From NCBI RefSeq assembly GCF_012275445.1, contig NZ_JAAZQK010000005.1, positions 481,708 to 545,707 on the forward strand: a stretch of 64,000 nt of DNA. The letters run 5' to 3'. The notes under the pieces are model-generated. The model searched no databases. It was not told the origin of the DNA and was given only the letters and a program-made list of their open reading frames with translations. The stretch is from Rhizobacter sp. SG703 (GTDB taxonomy: Bacteria; Pseudomonadota; Gammaproteobacteria; Burkholderiales; Burkholderiaceae_C). Made by a program: the position numbers and the translations under genes. This document shows positions 44,573 to 53,859 of the stretch, piece by piece (the first letter of the stretch is position 1; the number at the start of each line of letters is the position of its first letter).

Positions 44573-47160
44573 CAGGGCAGTTCCTTCGAGACAGGGATCA
44601 GGGAAGCAGAGTTCATGGGCACGGAGCGGCGGCGCAGCTGCAGCGCCGCGGTGGCCAGCAGCAGCAGCGCGAGCCAGCGGGCGTCGAGCGCGCCGGCGCC
44701 TTCGTTGGTCGACGGCGTTTCGGCCTGCGCCGACAGCGGCACCTCGGTGGTCTGGCCGGCGGCCGAGGTCACCTTCAGCGTGCCGTGCATCGCACCGCCG
44801 GTGCCCGGCGCGAACACCACCGTCACGGTGCACGACTTGCCGGCCGCCAGCGTCCACGGCACGCCCGGGCAGGCGTCCGCGGCCGAGCCGGACGAGACGA
44901 TGAAGCCGGCGGTCGTCGTGACGGCCGAGATGGTCGCGGTCGTCGCCGAGCTGTTGGCGATGCGCACCGTGAGCGGTTCGCTGCGGTCGCCGGTGCGGAT
45001 CGCGATCGAACGGTAGTCGAGCGCGGTCGGCGTGACGGCGAGCGTGCCGGTGGCCGGGGTGCCGCCGCCGTTGTCCGGCGGTGTCGTGCCACCCCCGCCG
45101 CCGGGCGGCGTGGTGCCGCCACCACCGCCCGGGTCGGGCGTCGTGCCGCCACCGCCGCCGGTCGAGCCCGCCACGCCGCTGCCGCTCAGCGCGACCTCCG
45201 GCGGGTTGCTGCCGCTCGAGGCGACCAGCAGCACCGCGCTGCGCACGCCGGCCACGTCCGGCACGAAGCTGACGATCACCGTGCAGCTCGCATTCGCCGC
45301 CAGCGTCACGCCGCCGACGCAGGTGCCGCCGCCGACCGAGAAGTTCTCGGCCTGCGCGCCCGAGGTGCCGATCGACGACACCGTCACCGGGCCCGGCCCG
45401 TTGTTGACCAGCGTCAGCGGCGCACCGGTCGCCGTCTTGCCGACCTCGGTCGACGCGAACTGCAGCGTGTTGGTGTTGCCCGACCAGGCCAGCACCGGCA
45501 GCACCGCCGTCGTGCCCAGGCCGGTCAGCACCACGCTGTTCGGCGAGCTGAACGCGTTCGACGTGATCGTCACCGTCTCGGCCGCGTTGTCGGCGACCGG
45601 CGAGTAGGTCACCGTCAGCTTGCAGCCGGCGCCGGGCGCGAGGCTGGCCGCGCAGTCGTGCGTCGCCTTGAACTCGGTCGAGCTGCTGACGATGCTGGCG
45701 ATCTGCAGTGCCGCGCTGCCGGTGTTGGCCAGCGTGACCGAGCGCGGGATCGACGTGGTGCCCATCGACACTTGGCCGAAGCCGATCGCCGGTTGCGACA
45801 GCGTCAGCTCCGGCGACGCGATCGCGATGCCGACCCCGCCGACCGACAGCGAGGCCGTGCCGCCGGGCGCGTTGCTGGCGATGTCGACGCTGGCCGCGCG
45901 CGGGCCGAGCGCGCTCGGTTTCAGCGCCACCGTCACCGTGCAGGTCGCGGCCGGTGCCACCGTCGCGGCGGCGCAGGTGCCGCCGAGCACGATGTCGGCC
46001 GCATTCGTGCCGCTCGCGCTGACCTTGCTGATCTTCAGGTCGGCCTGGCCGTTGTTCGTGACGGTCGCGGTGCGCGCGGCACCGGTCGTCGCAAGGCCTT
46101 GCGCGCCCAGGTCCAGCACGATCGCGTCCAGCGCCAGCCCCGGCTGGGCGTTCGCGGTGCCGGTGCCGCTCAGCGTCACCGTCGAGCCGCTGCTGCTCGC
46201 GCTGTGGCCGATCGCGAGGCTTGCGGCGCGCGCGCCGGTGGCGGTCGGCTTGAAGCTGATGTCGACGAAGCAGTTGCTGCCCGCGGCGACGCTGCCGGCC
46301 GCCTTGCAGGTCGAGCTCGAGGCGATCGTGAACTCCGACGCCTGCGCGCCGCTCACCGTCAGCGTGTTGACCGTCAGCGCCGCGGTGCCGCTGTTGCCCA
46401 GCGTCACGCGCAGCGGGTCGCTGGCCGCGCCCACCGTCTGCGAGAAGGTCAGCGTGGTCGGCGACAGCGTCACCGCCGGCGAGTTGTCGGCCCCGGTGCC
46501 CGACAGCGTGGCGGTGCTGCTGCCGGTGGCGCCGTTGTGGCCCACCGTCAGCGTCGCCGAGCGCGTGCCGGCGAGCGTCGGCTTGAAGGTCACGGTGACC
46601 GAGCAGGCGGTGCCGGCGGCGAGCGAGGTGCCCACCGCGCAGGTGCCGCCGCTCACGGCGAAGTCGCTGCCGGTGGTCAGCGCGATGCTCTTCAGCACCA
46701 GCGCCGCACCGGCGCCCACCGAGTTGTTGACCGAGAAGGTCTGCGCGGCGCTGGTGGTGCCGAGCGACTGGCTGGTGAAGCTGAGGCTGCCCGGGCTGAT
46801 CGACGGGGCCGGTTCCGGCGTGGTCGGCAGGTAGCTCGGCGTGCGGCCGAGCTGCTGGCCGATGTAGGCCGCCAGGTCGTTCAACTGCGCGTCGGTGAGC
46901 TTCCCTTGCAGGAAGTTCATCTGCGTGTTGGTGACGATGATGCCCTTGATGTTGGACGCGCTCGTGCCGTTGGCGATGCGGTTCAGCGGGTTCGCCGGGA
47001 TGCTGCCGTGGCAGGCGCTGTTGTTGCAGCTCTGCTTGCCGGGGACCAGCGTGGTCGTGAACAGCATCTGGCCGTTGCTGGCGCTCTGCGCGAGCGCCGG
47101 GCCGGCCGCGGCCGCGCCCAGCAGCGCGGCTGCGAGAAGGGGAAGGAGGCTGCGCTTCAT
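44572..47160 (-). CDS. cytochrome c-like / choice-of-anchor D repeat protein
   Basis: The 862-residue exported protein has a signal peptide (ending ALAQ). An N-terminal cytochrome-like domain (about 26-106) follows in which C45, C50 and H51 (SCNNSACHG) form a CX4CH haem motif and QMNFLQGKLT supplies the distal Met. Six or so Ig-like choice-of-anchor D repeats (about 115-680) come next, then a Gly/Pro/Thr-rich spacer, one more such domain, and a C-terminal hydrophobic helix followed by LRRR. The protein is likely anchored with a haem domain displayed on a stalk. It is 4 bp downstream of the DUF1552 gene. Confidence 0.8.
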   Translation of the reverse strand: MKRSLLPLLAAALLGAAAAGPALAQSASNGQMLFTTTLVPGKQSCNNSACHGSIPANPLNRIANGTSASNIKGIIVTNTQMNFLQGKLTDAQLNDLAAYIGQQLGRTPSYLPTTPEPAPSISPGSLSFTSQSLGTTSAAQTFSVNNSVGAGAALVLKSIALTTGSDFAVSGGTCAVGTSLAAGTACSVTVTFKPTLAGTRSATLTVGHNGATGSSTATLSGTGADNSPAVTLSPTTLTFSQTVGAASDPLRVTLGNSGTAALTVNTLTVSGAQASEFTIASSSTCKAAGSVAAGSNCFVDISFKPTATGARAASLAIGHSASSSGSTVTLSGTGTANAQPGLALDAIVLDLGAQGLATTGAARTATVTNNGQADLKISKVSASGTNAADIVLGGTCAAATVAPAATCTVTVALKPSALGPRAASVDIASNAPGGTASLSVGGVGIAIASPELTLSQPAIGFGQVSMGTTSIPRSVTLANTGSAALQIASIVSSSTEFKATHDCAASLAPGAGCKLTVTYSPVADNAAETVTITSNAFSSPNSVVLTGLGTTAVLPVLAWSGNTNTLQFASTEVGKTATGAPLTLVNNGPGPVTVSSIGTSGAQAENFSVGGGTCVGGVTLAANASCTVIVSFVPDVAGVRSAVLLVASSGSNPPEVALSGSGVAGSTGGGGGTTPDPGGGGGTTPPGGGGGTTPPDNGGGTPATGTLAVTPTALDYRSIAIRTGDRSEPLTVRIANSSATTATISAVTTTAGFIVSSGSAADACPGVPWTLAAGKSCTVTVVFAPGTGGAMHGTLKVTSAAGQTTEVPLSAQAETPSTNEGAGALDARWLALLLLATAALQLRRRSVPMNSASLIPVSKELP

Positions 47161-47164
47161 CGCA

Positions 47165-48658
47165 TCAGGCCTTCATCCACGGCAGGTCCTGCCCGGCCAC
47201 CGACCAGATTGCGTCGGTGTGGTCGCCGTTGGCGCCGCGCACGTTCGGGTAGCCCCACGCGGTGGTGTTCACGTCGCTGGTGCTGACGCCCATCGCGCGC
47301 AGCACCATGCCCATCCACTGCGTGTACAGCAGGCCGGAGTACCAGTGCGGGTCCGACGACCAGTTGAACGAGTTCAGGTCGCGGTAGTCGAGCGACTGGC
47401 CGGTCTTGAAGTAGCCGCCGGCATCGCCCAGCGCAATGATCGGGATGCAGCGGTTGTGGTGGTGGCCCGGGTTGCCGCCCGAGCCGAGCTCGAAGCCGCT
47501 TGCGATCAGCGCCTTGTCGAACAGCGTCTTGCCGTCGGCCGTCTTCACCTGGTCCATCTTGGCGGCCATGTCGAGCATGCAGGTCTCGAACTGCAGCTGC
47601 ACCGCGGCGTTGAAGCCGGCGCGCTTGGCCGGGTCGTCCAGCGCGTGCGCGTAGTCGTTGTGCCAGGCGTGCTCCGGTTCCGGGCCGAAGGTGTACGAGG
47701 TGGCGCCGTTCACGTAGACGCGGCTGATGCCGGCCGAGAACGCAGCGACCACGATGTCGTTCCACAGCGATTCGACCTGGGCCTGGCTGGCCGGCTGGCC
47801 GTAGAAGCCGGCGGCCGATTCCAGCGACGAGGTGTCGCTGGTCGGGCGCTGGAAGGTGCTGCTGACCGGCGTCTGCGCCAGCTTGCCTTCCACTTCGTTC
47901 AGCAGGTCGAGGTAGTTGCCCAGCCGCGCCTTGCAGTCGGCCGAGCACGACGCATCGGCCATCACCAGGTCGGCATGCTCCTTCACGCGGTCGACCAGCA
48001 CCGTCTTGTCGGCCGGCGCCGGCGTGCTGCCGCCGCCACCGCCGGCGGCGTTCTTGAACAGCCGGTCGAACAGCTTGACGTTGCTCTCGGCGGTCGGCGT
48101 CGTCTGCACGGTCGCCGTGCCGGACTTCGACAGCGACACCAGGTTGCGCACGATCGCCGGCTGCAGCACCGCCGTCGGGTAGAAGCTGCTCGCGCCGGCC
48201 AGCACCTGGTCGATGGTCGGGCTGGTGGCGTCGCCGCCCAGCGTGCCGCCGCGGTTGTGGCCGCCGCTCACTGCGAAGTCCAGCCCGTTGATCACGTTCA
48301 TGCGCGACACCATGCGCGCGGTCAGCTTCGAGCTCTTGGCCCGCAGGATGTCGCTGATCACCGTCAGGTCGCCCGAGGCCTTGGCCGCCGCGGCGAGCTG
48401 CGCCTGGCGGATCGTGATGCCGCCGTAGCTCTGCGTGGCCGCAGGCGCCTGGTCGAGCAGCGGCCCGAAGAACTGGCTCTGGAACACGCCGTGCCAGGTG
48501 GTGGTGTGCACGAAGAAGCGTTCGGCCGAGGCGGCCGCTTCGGTGGCGGCGCGCGCCTCGCGCGGCAGCAGCGAAGGCAGCAGCGGCAGGGCGAGCGCGG
48601 TGCCGCCGGCGCCGAGCAGGAACTGCCGGCGTGACAAGGGGTTGAATGCGGGTTTCAT
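47165..48658 (-). CDS. Tat-exported DUF1552 protein
   Basis: This 497-residue protein starts with a twin-arginine signal (LSRRQFLLGAGGTALALPLL). The body has VFQSQFFGPLL, NVINGLDFAVSGGHNRGGTLGGDAT, GISRVYVNGATSYTFGPEPEHAWHNDYAH and the His cluster ELGSGGNPGHHHNRCIPI. This matches DUF1552, known mainly from planctomycetes and myxobacteria and usually paired with DUF1592/1588/1585 proteins. Biochemical function is unknown; the alkaline-phosphatase/sulfatase-like relationship of DUF1501 proteins is a loose guide. It overlaps the upstream gene by ATGA. Confidence 0.85.
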   Translation of the reverse strand: MKPAFNPLSRRQFLLGAGGTALALPLLPSLLPREARAATEAAASAERFFVHTTTWHGVFQSQFFGPLLDQAPAATQSYGGITIRQAQLAAAAKASGDLTVISDILRAKSSKLTARMVSRMNVINGLDFAVSGGHNRGGTLGGDATSPTIDQVLAGASSFYPTAVLQPAIVRNLVSLSKSGTATVQTTPTAESNVKLFDRLFKNAAGGGGGSTPAPADKTVLVDRVKEHADLVMADASCSADCKARLGNYLDLLNEVEGKLAQTPVSSTFQRPTSDTSSLESAAGFYGQPASQAQVESLWNDIVVAAFSAGISRVYVNGATSYTFGPEPEHAWHNDYAHALDDPAKRAGFNAAVQLQFETCMLDMAAKMDQVKTADGKTLFDKALIASGFELGSGGNPGHHHNRCIPIIALGDAGGYFKTGQSLDYRDLNSFNWSSDPHWYSGLLYTQWMGMVLRAMGVSTSDVNTTAWGYPNVRGANGDHTDAIWSVAGQDLPWMKA

Positions 48659-50475
48659 TTCGCCCTCTGGATCGTGGTGAACTCGGTGCGCAGCGCGATC
48701 GAAGCGAACAGGCTGCGCAGGTTGGCGCCGTTGGCGGCCTGCACGCGCAGTGCTTCCATCAGGGCGCCGTCGGCGGCGGTCTCGGAACGGCCGAAGCTGT
48801 AGCGGACGTAGTTGCGTGCGAAGCAGCGCTCGAACTGGCCGCTGTCGAGGATGTACTGCTGCGTGGCCGACGGCGAGCTGACGGCGCGCGACGAGCCATC
48901 GGCCAGCCGCACCAGCGCGGCGGTGTCGATCGGCTTCTCGCCGAGCAGCCCGCCCTTGTCATCGAGCACGCGCTCGGTGCTGCGCGCGCGGCCCAGCGAG
49001 TCGAAGCCCTCGAAGGCGAAGCCCCACGGGTTCATCTGCGTCTTGTGGCAGCCGATGCACGAGGTGCCCTCCATTTCGGTGACACGCTCGACGCGCTGAC
49101 GCGTGGTCAGCACGCCCGTGAGGTCCGCCTTCGAGTTCGATTGGTCCATCGCCGGGGTCGGCATCGCTTCGCAGGTCAGCCCGAACAGCACGCGGCTGCC
49201 GCGCGAAATCGGCAGCGTCGTGTCGGTCGAACCCTGGGCGATGAAGCCGATGCGGGTGAGCAGGCCCACGCGCGAGGCTTCGGTGAACAGCGGCGGGGCG
49301 GACTTGCCGTCCCACACCGCGGTCTTGTAGAGCGAGGCGATGTCGGCCGTCTTCGCATACGAATGGCGGTCGGTCAGCACCTGCTGCAGCGAGGCATTGC
49401 GCGCCGCCAGGTACGACACCATGTCCAGCACCTCGTTGACCGCCGCGTCGCGCGAGGTCGGCAGCGGCTTGAAGCTGCCGGCGAACGCGTCGAACTTCGG
49501 GTCGCCGACCTTGCCGTCGAGCGCCACCAGCTCCTGCAGCCGGAACCAGCCGCCGAAGAAGTCGCGCATCGCGCGGTCGGAGCGGCTGTCGGCCATCAGG
49601 CGCTGGATCTGCGCGGTGTAGACGGCCGGCTGCAGCAGCGTGCCGTCGTCGGCCAGCGTGTTCAGCGCCGCGTCGGGAATCGAATTCCAGAAGTGCAGCG
49701 CGAGCCGCGTGGCCTGCTCGTGCGCCGTCAGCGAGGTGCAGGTGGCGTTCGCATCGGTGGGCGCCTGGCCCTTCTCGACGACGAAGTAGAACTTCGGCGA
49801 CGCGATCATCGTGCCCAGCACCTTGGCCACCGAGGCCTGGCTCGCGGCATTGCCGGCGGCGGTGCGGTAGACGTTGACTTCGGCATCGGTCAGCGGCTGG
49901 CGGAACAGCAGCCGGCCGGCCTTGCGGATGAAGCCGGTGACGCACGCATCGGCGGTGCCGGTGCAGCTGCCGAGCAGCGTGTTCAGCCGCGTCGCATCGG
50001 CCGTCATCGACTTCGCGAGCGCCTCGGCGGTGTCGTGCAGCGCGGTCACCTGGCGCAGGTTCACGCCCGAATCCAAGCGTTCGTAACCTTTGTGCCGAGA
50101 TGTGTCGGGGTTGACCGCGACGTCCGGCGGGAACTGCGTGGTGTCGCGCACCAGCGGCCCGACGCTCGCGGCCAGCGTCGCGTCGCCGGTCAGCGCGGTG
50201 GTCACGTCGGTCAGCGCGTTGACGACCTGGTCGCGCGTCAGCCGGCGCGGCACGCCGGGCGCGCTGCAGCCGGGCCCGGCGACGTCGCCGGGCGTCGCCG
50301 CGGCGATCGTCACCGCGGCGATCTGCGCATGGGGGTCGGTGCCGGCGGGCACGACCACGGGGTTGCCGGTGCTGCCGTTGGGCGGCGCTCCGGCAGCAGG
50401 CGTCGATTCACTCGAGTCGCCATTGCAGGCCGCGGCCAGCGCGGCGACACAGAGGGCTAGGAGGTGCGATCGCAT
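48655..50475 (-). CDS. DUF1592/DUF1588/DUF1585 haem-binding lipoprotein
   Basis: The 606-residue protein has a lipobox ALAAAC (Cys17). It has DUF1592-type helical domains (FIRKAGRLLFRQPLTDAEVNVY; ATRLALHFWNSIPDAAL; FFGGWFRLQEL) and DUF1588 with RVGLLTRIGFIAQGS. A CxxCH motif in GTSCIGCHKTQMNPWGFAFEGFD is followed by a DUF1585-like end. It is a 'planctomycete-type' cytochrome-associated protein found here in a proteobacterial gene set. It is the first gene of the eleven-gene minus-strand unit, with an operator-like site 81 bp upstream. Confidence 0.87.
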   Translation of the reverse strand: MRSHLLALCVAALAAACNGDSSESTPAAGAPPNGSTGNPVVVPAGTDPHAQIAAVTIAAATPGDVAGPGCSAPGVPRRLTRDQVVNALTDVTTALTGDATLAASVGPLVRDTTQFPPDVAVNPDTSRHKGYERLDSGVNLRQVTALHDTAEALAKSMTADATRLNTLLGSCTGTADACVTGFIRKAGRLLFRQPLTDAEVNVYRTAAGNAASQASVAKVLGTMIASPKFYFVVEKGQAPTDANATCTSLTAHEQATRLALHFWNSIPDAALNTLADDGTLLQPAVYTAQIQRLMADSRSDRAMRDFFGGWFRLQELVALDGKVGDPKFDAFAGSFKPLPTSRDAAVNEVLDMVSYLAARNASLQQVLTDRHSYAKTADIASLYKTAVWDGKSAPPLFTEASRVGLLTRIGFIAQGSTDTTLPISRGSRVLFGLTCEAMPTPAMDQSNSKADLTGVLTTRQRVERVTEMEGTSCIGCHKTQMNPWGFAFEGFDSLGRARSTERVLDDKGGLLGEKPIDTAALVRLADGSSRAVSSPSATQQYILDSGQFERCFARNYVRYSFGRSETAADGALMEALRVQAANGANLRSLFASIALRTEFTTIQRAK

Positions 50476-50555
50476 GGTGCTCTCGGTTGCGTGGCTAGGT
50501 TGCTTGGGCCATCAACTTCGATGGCGTCGGATCGTGCTTCGGGGCGCGATTCTGT

Positions 50556-50569
50556 TGAAAACGCTCTCA
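50556..50569. promoter_or_regulatory. LacI-type operator-like site upstream of the redox/cellulase unit
   Basis: TGAAAACGCTCTCA is an imperfect palindrome around CG (5 of 7 half-site positions pair). It lies in the 274-bp divergent gap between the DUF1592 gene and the CadC-type regulator gene and is nearly the same as the site at 10598-10611. Confidence 0.4.
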
Positions 50570-50749
50570 GGAGAATTGACGGAGGCGTGACTGAGCTGTG
50601 CCTGTACGAGGAGAACAACGGCACGAAACTGGTCGCAACAGGCGTAACGGTGACGAGTTGAAACAGCCGTGCGGTGGCTTGCCGGCAGAATGTGAAGGCA
50701 TCAAGGCAGCGGCATGTACCGCGGCCCGCACCAGTCGCAGAGGGAGTTG

Positions 50750-53047
50750 ATGGACAACGAGGTGTTCGTTTTCGGCCGGTGCGAAGTTCGCGTCGCGACG
50801 CGCGAGGTGCTGCTTTCCGGCGCGCCGCGGGCGATGGAGCCGCGGCCGTTCGAGCTGCTGGTCTACCTGATCCGGCACCGCGGGCGCATCGTCAGCAAGG
50901 ACGAGCTGCTCGACAAGCTGTGGTCCTTCGATTTCGTCACCGCCAGCGTGATCGCCCGCGCGATCATGAAGATCCGCAAGGTGCTGGACGACGACGGCGA
51001 CACCGGCGAGCTGATCAAGACGGTGCACCGCACCGGCTACCGCTTCATGGGCGAGGTGCGCGAGAAAGCGGTGCCGGCGCCCGTCGCCACGCTGCCCGCG
51101 GCGCCGGCTTCGGGCGCTTTGCCGTCATCGTCGGCCGGGCCGTCTGCGGCGGCCTCGGGCGCATCGGTGCCGACCACGCTCGCGCTGCTGCCGTTCGAGA
51201 ACCGCACCGGCAGCGGCGACCTCGACTGGCTGGAGCTCGGGCTGCTGTCGCTGGTGGTGCGCGACCTCGGCGCGCACCCGCGACTGCAGGTGAGCTCGAT
51301 CCCGTCGCTGCTGAACGCGTTGCAGGCGGTGCCGAAGGAAGCGGCTTTTGCCGACCGCGCCGACGACCTGACGCGGCTGCTCGGCGTGCGCCATGTTGCG
51401 CGCGTGGAGGTGCATGGCGGGCCGCTGCGCTTCGAGCTGCGCTGCACGCTGGTCGGCGAAGGCCGCACCGACAGCACGATGCTCGCCGCCACCGGGCTGC
51501 CCAACCTCGGCCGCAGCCTGGTGCGCTGGCTGGAGGCGCGCTTCTTCCCTGGCGAGGCGGCCGCCGAGATCCAGGCCGATGCCGGCGACAGCGTGCTCGG
51601 CCGCGCGCTGCAGGCCATCGCCGAACAGAAATGGACGCTTGCGCTGGAGCTGCTGGCCGCGGTGCTGCGCCTGGAGCCGCAGCACCTGGGCGCGCAGGTG
51701 GAGCGGCTGCGCGCGCTGGTGGCGCTGGACGACAGCGCGGCGTTCGAGCTGGGCGATGCGCTGCTGGCGCGGCTGCGCGAAGAGCCGAACCAGGCGGCCG
51801 AGGCCGCGGTGCATTTCGAGCTGGCGCAGGCCCATGTGCGCCGGCGCGTCAACGACAAGGCCAAGCACCACCTCGAAGAGGCGCTGCACAGCGCGCCGGG
51901 CAAGGCGGCACGCGAATCGGTGATCGCGACCACGCTGCTGCGCGCCAACATCGCGATCAACGAGTTCGACTTCACCGTGGCTTCGGCGCTGGCCGACCGG
52001 GCCGAGGCACTGTGCAACGGCAACGGCAGCGTGTTCGACCAGCTGCGCATCCTGTCGCTGCGCATGGTGATCGAAGGCGAGACCGGCAGCATGGTGCAGG
52101 CCTGGACCCACGCGCGGCGCGCGGCCGCGCTGTACCGCGACCACGGCGTGCTGGTGGGCCAGGCGCGTGCCGAATGCAACGTGGCCAACGCGAGCGCGAG
52201 CCTGGGGCATTTCCGCATGGCCGAGGAGCATGGCGAGGCCGGCCTCGCGATCTCGCGCAGCCTGCAGGTGCCGACCGATTCGGCGGTGTCGGCGATGCTG
52301 CTGTGCGGCGTGTACCGGCAACTGCGCAAGCCGGCGAGCCTGGCGCGCGTGCTGTCGATCCTGGAGTCGGTGGACACCGGCGACGGGCCGCGCAACGAGG
52401 GCTTCCGGCTGGTCGGCCGGGCGCATTACGCGCTGGCCATCGGCCAGATCGGCGATGCCGCGTGGAAGCTGTCGCAGGCGGCCGACGAGGCGGCCGCGAA
52501 GGGGCAGGAGATGCAGCTGCATTTCGTGCTGCCGCTGCTGACCGGCGCGCTGATCCACGACGGCCAGCTCGACGCGGCCGACGACGCCTGCCGCCGCATT
52601 GCGTCACTGACCAAGCTGGCGCGCGACCGCAATTTGCAGGGCGCGCTGTGGCACAGCCAGGCGCAGCTGGCGCTGGCGCGCGGCGACCGCGAGCGCGCGA
52701 TTGCGCTGCTGCGCAAGGGGCGCGACGTGACGCCGCTCGGCTGGTGGAATGCGCATGCGCGGCTGGATGGCGCGTGGCTGTGCATCGAGCAGGGCCGTTC
52801 GGTCGAGGCGGTGGAGCTGCTGCGCGGGCTGGAGACCTGGCTCGACGAGCACCCTGCCGGGCTTGCGGTGGCGGCGCGGCTGGCGCATGCGCAGGGTCGC
52901 AGCGGCGAGGCGCGCGCGGCGCATGCGCGGCTGGCGGCCGGCATCGACGGTGCGTTGCCGGCGTGGCTGGCCGAGCTGGGCGAGTGCTACGAGACGCAGC
53001 AGATGACCGAGCTGCCGTGCGCGCCGTGCGTGGTGACGTGGATGTGA
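50750..53047 (+). CDS. CadC/OmpR-type winged-helix regulator with TPR-like C-terminus
   Basis: The product is about 765 residues. Residues 1-100 form a Trans_reg_C winged helix (FVFGRCEVRVATREVLLSG; LLVYLIRHRGRIVSKDELLDKLW; ASVIARAIMKIRKVL; IKTVHRTGYRFMGEV). A Pro/Ala/Ser linker is followed by a TolB-like start (TLALLPFENRTGSGDLDW) and a long helical, TPR-like region. No membrane helix is seen, so unlike CadC it is soluble. It is divergent from the large redox/carbohydrate operon and probably controls it. AGGGAG lies just before ATG 50750; ATG 50714 is an alternative start. Confidence 0.85.
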   Translation: MDNEVFVFGRCEVRVATREVLLSGAPRAMEPRPFELLVYLIRHRGRIVSKDELLDKLWSFDFVTASVIARAIMKIRKVLDDDGDTGELIKTVHRTGYRFMGEVREKAVPAPVATLPAAPASGALPSSSAGPSAAASGASVPTTLALLPFENRTGSGDLDWLELGLLSLVVRDLGAHPRLQVSSIPSLLNALQAVPKEAAFADRADDLTRLLGVRHVARVEVHGGPLRFELRCTLVGEGRTDSTMLAATGLPNLGRSLVRWLEARFFPGEAAAEIQADAGDSVLGRALQAIAEQKWTLALELLAAVLRLEPQHLGAQVERLRALVALDDSAAFELGDALLARLREEPNQAAEAAVHFELAQAHVRRRVNDKAKHHLEEALHSAPGKAARESVIATTLLRANIAINEFDFTVASALADRAEALCNGNGSVFDQLRILSLRMVIEGETGSMVQAWTHARRAAALYRDHGVLVGQARAECNVANASASLGHFRMAEEHGEAGLAISRSLQVPTDSAVSAMLLCGVYRQLRKPASLARVLSILESVDTGDGPRNEGFRLVGRAHYALAIGQIGDAAWKLSQAADEAAAKGQEMQLHFVLPLLTGALIHDGQLDAADDACRRIASLTKLARDRNLQGALWHSQAQLALARGDRERAIALLRKGRDVTPLGWWNAHARLDGAWLCIEQGRSVEAVELLRGLETWLDEHPAGLAVAARLAHAQGRSGEARAAHARLAAGIDGALPAWLAELGECYETQQMTELPCAPCVVTWM

Positions 53048-53066
53048 AGTCGGGCGACGAGGCGAT

Positions 53067-53855
53067 TCACGACGACTGCGGCTGAAGCGCGGCGTAGGCC
53101 GGCAGGCTGTCGTAGGGCGTGCCGGGCAGGCCTTCGGCGATCAATTCGGCAGGCGGCTTCAGCAGCGGGTTGTCTTGCCAGCGCACGCGGCGAAGCGCTT
53201 GCAGCACCTCGGCATGCGCGCGCTCCGGCGCGCAGGGCCGGGTGAGGTCGAAGCAGCTGCTGGCGATGTAGGGACCGCGCCGCCATTCAGGGTGGCGACC
53301 GAACAGGTCTTCCATCGGCCCGATGGCCGGCGCGGGGTGGTGCTGCACGATGCGCTGCAGGCTGGCATCGAGCCAGGCGGCGAGTGGTGCATCGGCAGGC
53401 ACGACGTGGTGGGCGAGGCGGACCAGGTAGACCAGGGCCGACGCGCATTCGGACGGGTCGTCATCGGAGAACGCCAGTGCCGGCGCGAGCCAGGTGAAGC
53501 CGCACCACAGCGGGCCGCGCACCGGGCCGAGCCACTCGCTGCGCAGGCGCTCGTCGTAGAGGGCATAGCGCCGATCGGCGAGGCTGGTCCACGCGGCTTC
53601 GACGACCCGGCCCAGGTAGGGGTCCGGATCGAGGGTCTCAAAGCGGGCGACGACGACCTCGAACAGCGCGACGCACAGCGCAAGCCGCGCACGCAGGCTG
53701 GCGGCAGCGGCGCGAGCAGCCAGCGCTTCGGCCTCGGCCAGCGGGAATGCGAAGTCCTTGCTGGCGCGGGTGTCGTTCCACAGGTAGCGGATGCCACTGC
53801 GGTCGTAGCCGCCGAGCTGGGCGAAAGGGTGCAGGACGGCCGTCGTGGAGGTCAT
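53067..53855 (-). CDS. putative immunity protein 2, paralogue of the upstream gene
   Basis: The 262-residue cytosolic helical protein has LRARLALCVALFEVVVARFETLDPDPYLGRVVEAAWTSLADRRYALYD, alignable by eye with ALALCCLEWVLWRL...GDPLQRIEAAWASTLQPAYS of the gene just upstream. Both end in a PAELIAEGLPGTPYDS / ADEMRAAGFVGEPYRS motif. It starts 4 bp after the paralogue's stop. Position behind a deaminase-fold toxin candidate suggests immunity or a duplicated, diverged immunity gene. GC content is higher than that of the paralogue. Confidence 0.6.
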   Translation of the reverse strand: MTSTTAVLHPFAQLGGYDRSGIRYLWNDTRASKDFAFPLAEAEALAARAAAASLRARLALCVALFEVVVARFETLDPDPYLGRVVEAAWTSLADRRYALYDERLRSEWLGPVRGPLWCGFTWLAPALAFSDDDPSECASALVYLVRLAHHVVPADAPLAAWLDASLQRIVQHHPAPAIGPMEDLFGRHPEWRRGPYIASSCFDLTRPCAPERAHAEVLQALRRVRWQDNPLLKPPAELIAEGLPGTPYDSLPAYAALQPQSS

Positions 53856-53859
53856 GAGG

